Part shown: one piece after another, positions 13,630-16,293 of the stretch | Position numbering within the stretch: the first letter of the stretch is position 1 | Layout of the letters: each line of letters starts with the position of its first letter | DNA from: DAOTVS01 sp034436375 | Lineage (GTDB): Bacteria; Chloroflexota; Anaerolineae; SpSt-313 | Direction of reading: 5' to 3' | Assembly (NCBI GenBank): GCA_034436375.1 | Contig: DAOTVS010000210.1 | Location: 1-16,293, forward strand | DNA length: 16,293 nucleotides | Translations under genes and position numbers: made by a program | Notes under the pieces: model-generated | Told to the model about the DNA's origin: nothing | The model's database searches: none | Seen by the model: the letters and a program-made list of their open reading frames with translations, nothing else

Positions 13630-13669
13630 CGGTCTGGCATGCCGGCATGCCGATAGCACCGCCGGACCG
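13630..13669 (+). promoter_or_regulatory. Palindrome and stem-loop in the leader of the GT2 gene
   Basis: A perfect 16-bp palindrome, ggcatgccggcatgcc (13636-13651), lies within a stem in which cggtctggc (13630-13638) pairs with gccggaccg (13661-13669), including one G-T wobble. The stem ends 4 nt before the ribosome binding site (13674-13679). It could be an operator dyad in DNA or an RNA structure near the initiation site. Confidence 0.45.
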
Positions 13670-13684
13670 TAGTGAGGAGTACGC

Positions 13685-14356
13685 ATGAAACTCTCGATCC
13701 TGATACCGGTCTATAATGAAGAAGCGTCTGTGGCCGATGTGATCCGCCGGGTAGCAGCTGTACCTGTCGACAAGGAAATGATCGTCGTCGACGATTGCTC
13801 CAGCGACCGCACTCCTGAGATTCTGGCCGCACTACAACGCGAGTTCCCCACTTTGCGAGTGATCCGCCATCCGACGAACCAGGGCAAAGGCGCGGGTATC
13901 CGCACCGCCATGGAGGCTGCCACCGGCGATTGCCTGATCATCCAGGATGCCGACCTGGAGTACGATCCCAATGATATCCCTCGCCTGCTCAAACCCATTG
14001 AAGAGGGGCAGGCCAAGGTCGTTTATGGCGTGCGCTCGCTGGCCGGGCAAAAGCTCCACGTGCGCCTGGGGAATCAGCTCCTGACCTGGCTCACCAATCG
14101 GCTCTACGGTCTGCACATTCACGACATGGAGACCTGCTACAAGCTCATGCGCGCCGAGGTCGCAAGGGGGCTCAATATCGAATGCCGGCGTTTTGATCTG
14201 GAGCCCGAAATCACCGCCAAGATCACTCGCCGTGGCTATGCGATTCATGAGCTGCCCATCTCCTACCAACCGCGGGAGGCCAAAAAGCTCTCGCCCTGGC
14301 GCGATGGCTGGCCCGCCGTGCGTGCGCTGTGGCGCTATCGGAACTGGCGCGGATAG
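13685..14356 (+). CDS. GT2-family glycosyltransferase
   Basis: 223 aa, a single GT-A domain without membrane helices. Seen: LSILIPVYNEEASVADVI (3-20), VVDDCSSDRTPEIL with Asp36-Asp37, NQGKGAGIRTAMEAATGD, the metal-binding QDADLEYDP with Asp88 and Asp90, and a C-terminal DMETCYKLMRAEV plus FDLEPEITAKITRRGY block. It belongs to the DPM/DPG-synthase-like branch of GT2, but lacks the DDNSPDGTG and GSRY signatures of the two other enzymes here, so it is a different subgroup, possibly a polyprenyl-phosphate glucose-type enzyme. GAGGAG (13674-13679) lies 5 nt before ATG. The Wzz-like gene follows after 44 nt, suggesting one operon. Confidence 0.92.
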   Translation: MKLSILIPVYNEEASVADVIRRVAAVPVDKEMIVVDDCSSDRTPEILAALQREFPTLRVIRHPTNQGKGAGIRTAMEAATGDCLIIQDADLEYDPNDIPRLLKPIEEGQAKVVYGVRSLAGQKLHVRLGNQLLTWLTNRLYGLHIHDMETCYKLMRAEVARGLNIECRRFDLEPEITAKITRRGYAIHELPISYQPREAKKLSPWRDGWPAVRALWRYRNWRG

Positions 14357-14400
14357 TACGTAACCCGTAAGGTTCTCATGCCCCGGGGGAGAAATTGCAT

Positions 14401-15567
14401 ATGATCTTTCACAACATCGAGAGCTATCTGCAAGTCATCCGTCGCCGCTGGTGGATTATCGCCATCCTTGTCGCCTGCGCTATGGCGGTTGTGCTAATCA
14501 TCAACGTCACCGCCAAGCCCGTCTACCGCGCCCAGGTCAAGTTGCAAGTGCTGGCTGCGGAGCCTCAGGAGGCTTTTCTCTTCTCTCAATTCAGTTTTCC
14601 AGGCCAGACGGACCAAGTCAAGGCTTCTCAGACCGATTTCATCCGCCAATTGCGCAGCCCCTTTGTGGCCTGGCAGACCATCGCCGACCTGAACCTGGGC
14701 ATTGGCGCTGATGAACTCTTGAGCCACCTCTCTATCTCCACAGATGGCGAGTACATTACTGTGGAGGTCTCTGCCGATGAGCCTGACGTAGCCGAAGGCA
14801 TCGCCACCCGGCAGACGGCCAATGCTCTGGATCAGTTTCGCAAGACACGCTCGCTGCCTTTTACAGTGTTGCGCCAGTTTCTTACCAGTCAGCTCAAAAT
14901 CGAGGAACAACAGATGCTCACCGCCGACGACGCCATGTTGAACTTTAAGCGTGAGCACTCGATAGAGGACTATCAGCACGAACTGCTGGCCGTGCAGGAT
15001 AACATTCGCAGCCTGAAATCGCAGGTTGATCAGGCACAGGTGTTGGAGGACCAGTATACCGCCCGCGCCAAAGAGGAGCGTGCAGCCGCCAAGAAGGCCC
15101 TGGACGAGGCAAGGGGGGCGGGCAACGCTCTCCTCTCGGCGCAGGCCCTGAAGGAGCAGGCGGCCAACTACACGGCGGCGGCGGAGCAACACGAGATAGA
15201 CGCTGCCGCCCAAAAGGCAACCATCGATTCTTGCAACAAGCTCATTGCCCAGCGCCAGCAGGAGCTGCAGGGCTTGCTGGACCTGAGCCCGACCTATGAT
15301 ACTCTGAGACGCGGGCAAGATCAGGCATCGGGGAACTATGACTTTTTGGTTTCCAAGCTCAACGAGGCCACGTTGAAGGAAGCGCAGACGCAGAGCCCGG
15401 GTTTTGTACAGGTCGTTGAACCTGCCTCCAAGCCCAGCAGCCCGGCGCCGAGCAGACTCGGCAGGATGGCTGCCATAGCGGCGCTGGCCAGCCTGTTGGC
15501 TGGCGTGGCGCTTGCCTTTGTGCTCGAGTTTGTCGAATCATTGCGCAAGCGCCCTGTGCGGTTTTAG
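14401..15567 (+). CDS. Wzz/chain-length-determinant-like polysaccharide co-polymerase
   Basis: 388 aa. A membrane protein of the kind that sets chain length or couples polymerisation to export of surface polysaccharide. Residues about 15-37 are the first transmembrane helix (WWIIAILVACAMAVVLIINV) after the typical IESYLQVIRRR start. A Wzz-type beta domain follows to about 110, then a long Gln/Ala/Glu-rich helical region (about 150-300) predicted to be coiled coil. The Pro-rich EPASKPSSPAPSRL segment leads into the second helix (about 355-378) and a short basic tail. There is no fused tyrosine kinase. GGGGGAGA (14385-14392) favours the ATG at 14401 over the TTG at 14395. It sits between a glycosyltransferase and a sugar-phosphate isomerase. 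Confidence 0.88.
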   Translation: MIFHNIESYLQVIRRRWWIIAILVACAMAVVLIINVTAKPVYRAQVKLQVLAAEPQEAFLFSQFSFPGQTDQVKASQTDFIRQLRSPFVAWQTIADLNLGIGADELLSHLSISTDGEYITVEVSADEPDVAEGIATRQTANALDQFRKTRSLPFTVLRQFLTSQLKIEEQQMLTADDAMLNFKREHSIEDYQHELLAVQDNIRSLKSQVDQAQVLEDQYTARAKEERAAAKKALDEARGAGNALLSAQALKEQAANYTAAAEQHEIDAAAQKATIDSCNKLIAQRQQELQGLLDLSPTYDTLRRGQDQASGNYDFLVSKLNEATLKEAQTQSPGFVQVVEPASKPSSPAPSRLGRMAAIAALASLLAGVALAFVLEFVESLRKRPVRF

Positions 15568-15671
15568 CCGGGATTGTGCACGATGTTTCTGTACGATCCT
15601 GCAAGCTGCATGGTCCTTGGAGGGTATTCCAAGTCTAGCTGTTCCGTCCTTTGCACAGGAGAGTCTGATTG

Positions 15672-16247
15672 ATGAGCACCATCTCTTCTCGTTATCTTTC
15701 CGAGTTGAGCGCGACAATCTCCCGGTTGCCGCTGGCCGAGATCGATCGCCTGATCGAGCTGCTGGAAGCGGCGCGGCGCGAGGGGCGCCAGGTCCTGCTG
15801 TTGGGCAATGGCGGCAGTGCAGCGACTGCCTCGCATTTTTGCTGCGACCTGGCCAAGAATACCATTACCCCGGGTCTGCCTCCTTTCCGCGCCCTCTCGC
15901 TGACCGACAATACGGCCCTCATGACTGCCTGGGCCAACGATACGGCCTACGATAACCTTTTCTGGGGCCAGCTACAGTGCCTGTTGCGCCCGGGTGACCT
16001 CGTGATCGGCATCAGCGGCAGCGGCAATTCGCCCAATGTGCTGCGCGCCATGGAGATGGCGCGCAAGGAGGGAGCCACGACGGTAGGCCTCATCGGCTTT
16101 GCAGGCGGTAAGCTCAAGGAGCTGGTAGACCTGGCCATCATCGTCCCCAGTCAATGCATGGAGCAGATCGAGGATTTGCACCTGGTGATCGAGCACCTGG
16201 TCGTCACGGCGCTGCGAGAGAGAGCAAAAGGGAACACGAATGAATAA
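15672..16247 (+). CDS. gmhA: SIS-domain phosphoheptose isomerase (GmhA-like, sedoheptulose 7-phosphate isomerase)
   Basis: 191 aa. Predicted to convert sedoheptulose 7-phosphate to D-glycero-D-manno-heptose 7-phosphate, the first step towards nucleotide-heptoses. Seen: the SIS phosphate loop LLLGNGGSAATASHF (42-56), AWANDTAYDNLF, GISGSGNSPNVLRA (113-126), GGKLKELVD, and the C-terminal IEDLHLVIEH with His170 and His175, the latter aligning with the catalytic histidine of E. coli GmhA. The catalytic Glu65 of E. coli aligns with Asp59. Length matches GmhA (192 aa). AGGAG (15657-15661) is 10 nt before ATG; a TTG at 15669 is 7 nt away and is the alternative start. Only 46 bp follow it in the window; heptose kinase or nucleotidyltransferase genes would be expected next. 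Confidence 0.88.
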   Translation: MSTISSRYLSELSATISRLPLAEIDRLIELLEAARREGRQVLLLGNGGSAATASHFCCDLAKNTITPGLPPFRALSLTDNTALMTAWANDTAYDNLFWGQLQCLLRPGDLVIGISGSGNSPNVLRAMEMARKEGATTVGLIGFAGGKLKELVDLAIIVPSQCMEQIEDLHLVIEHLVVTALRERAKGNTNE

Positions 16248-16293
16248 ACTGTAACTCTGTAAGCCTTTCCCTTTCATGGCGAATTCATGGTCC

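Larger units (their letters stand above)
13336..13684 (+). other. Intergenic region with promoter and structured leader
   Basis: 349 bp. Short frames in all three + phases are open, but they overlap one another and show no protein-like composition or ribosome binding site. The region holds a sigma70-like promoter (13429-13456) and, just before the next gene, a palindrome-centred stem (13630-13669). Confidence 0.55.

Noticed and set aside
13339..13656. Three overlapping short + frames between the second and third glycosyltransferases
   Set aside because: They overlap in different phases, lack ribosome binding sites and have Arg/Pro/Ser-rich composition typical of non-coding GC-rich DNA.
16277..16293. 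ATG at 16277 as the start of the next gene
   Set aside because: Only five codons are inside the window and no Shine-Dalgarno sequence precedes it.

Overview
The window is GC-rich bacterial chromosomal DNA, coded almost entirely on the + strand. Gene content fits an uncultured or anaerobic Chloroflexota (Anaerolineae-like) bacterium: a fused ADP-forming acyl-CoA synthetase beside a BioD/DRTGG protein, a short PspC protein, DPM1-like glycosyltransferases and a heptose-type isomerase. This assignment is inference from gene style; no rRNA or other marker is present. I see no tRNA, rRNA, CRISPR array or complete insertion sequence.

Region 1 (1-5040, central metabolism). A regulated promoter region with a CRP/FNR-type dyad precedes a 697-aa ADP-forming acyl-CoA synthetase. 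A 355-aa protein resembling the non-catalytic N-terminal part of phosphotransacetylase follows 24 nt later. Enolase comes next and ends at a textbook 15-bp intrinsic terminator. Together these act around acetyl-CoA/ATP conservation and lower glycolysis.

Region 2 (5061-7014, housekeeping and accessory). An EamA-like membrane transporter, a GNAT acetyltransferase and a PspC-domain membrane protein.

Region 3 (7015-9135, low-coding island). A 35-bp near-perfect inverted repeat lies between pspC and a convergent minus-strand gene for a membrane-anchored secreted protein. Then come a candidate structured leader, a stand-alone IS630-type helix-turn-helix protein, and about 640 bp of apparently decayed sequence with open but startless frames.

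Region 4 (9136-16247, surface glycan locus). A dolichol-phosphate-mannose-synthase-like glycosyltransferase, a DegT/perosamine-synthase-like aminotransferase, an LPG_synthase_TM/AglD-like membrane protein, a second DPM1-like paralogue, a further GT2 enzyme, a Wzz-like chain-length protein and a GmhA-like phosphoheptose isomerase. The likely joint task is to make and export an amino-sugar- and heptose-containing glycan by way of polyprenyl-phosphate-linked sugars. The locus probably continues beyond the right edge. A 17-bp motif (ggctgatagctaatagc and variants) recurs just 5' of the ribosome binding site of three unrelated genes.
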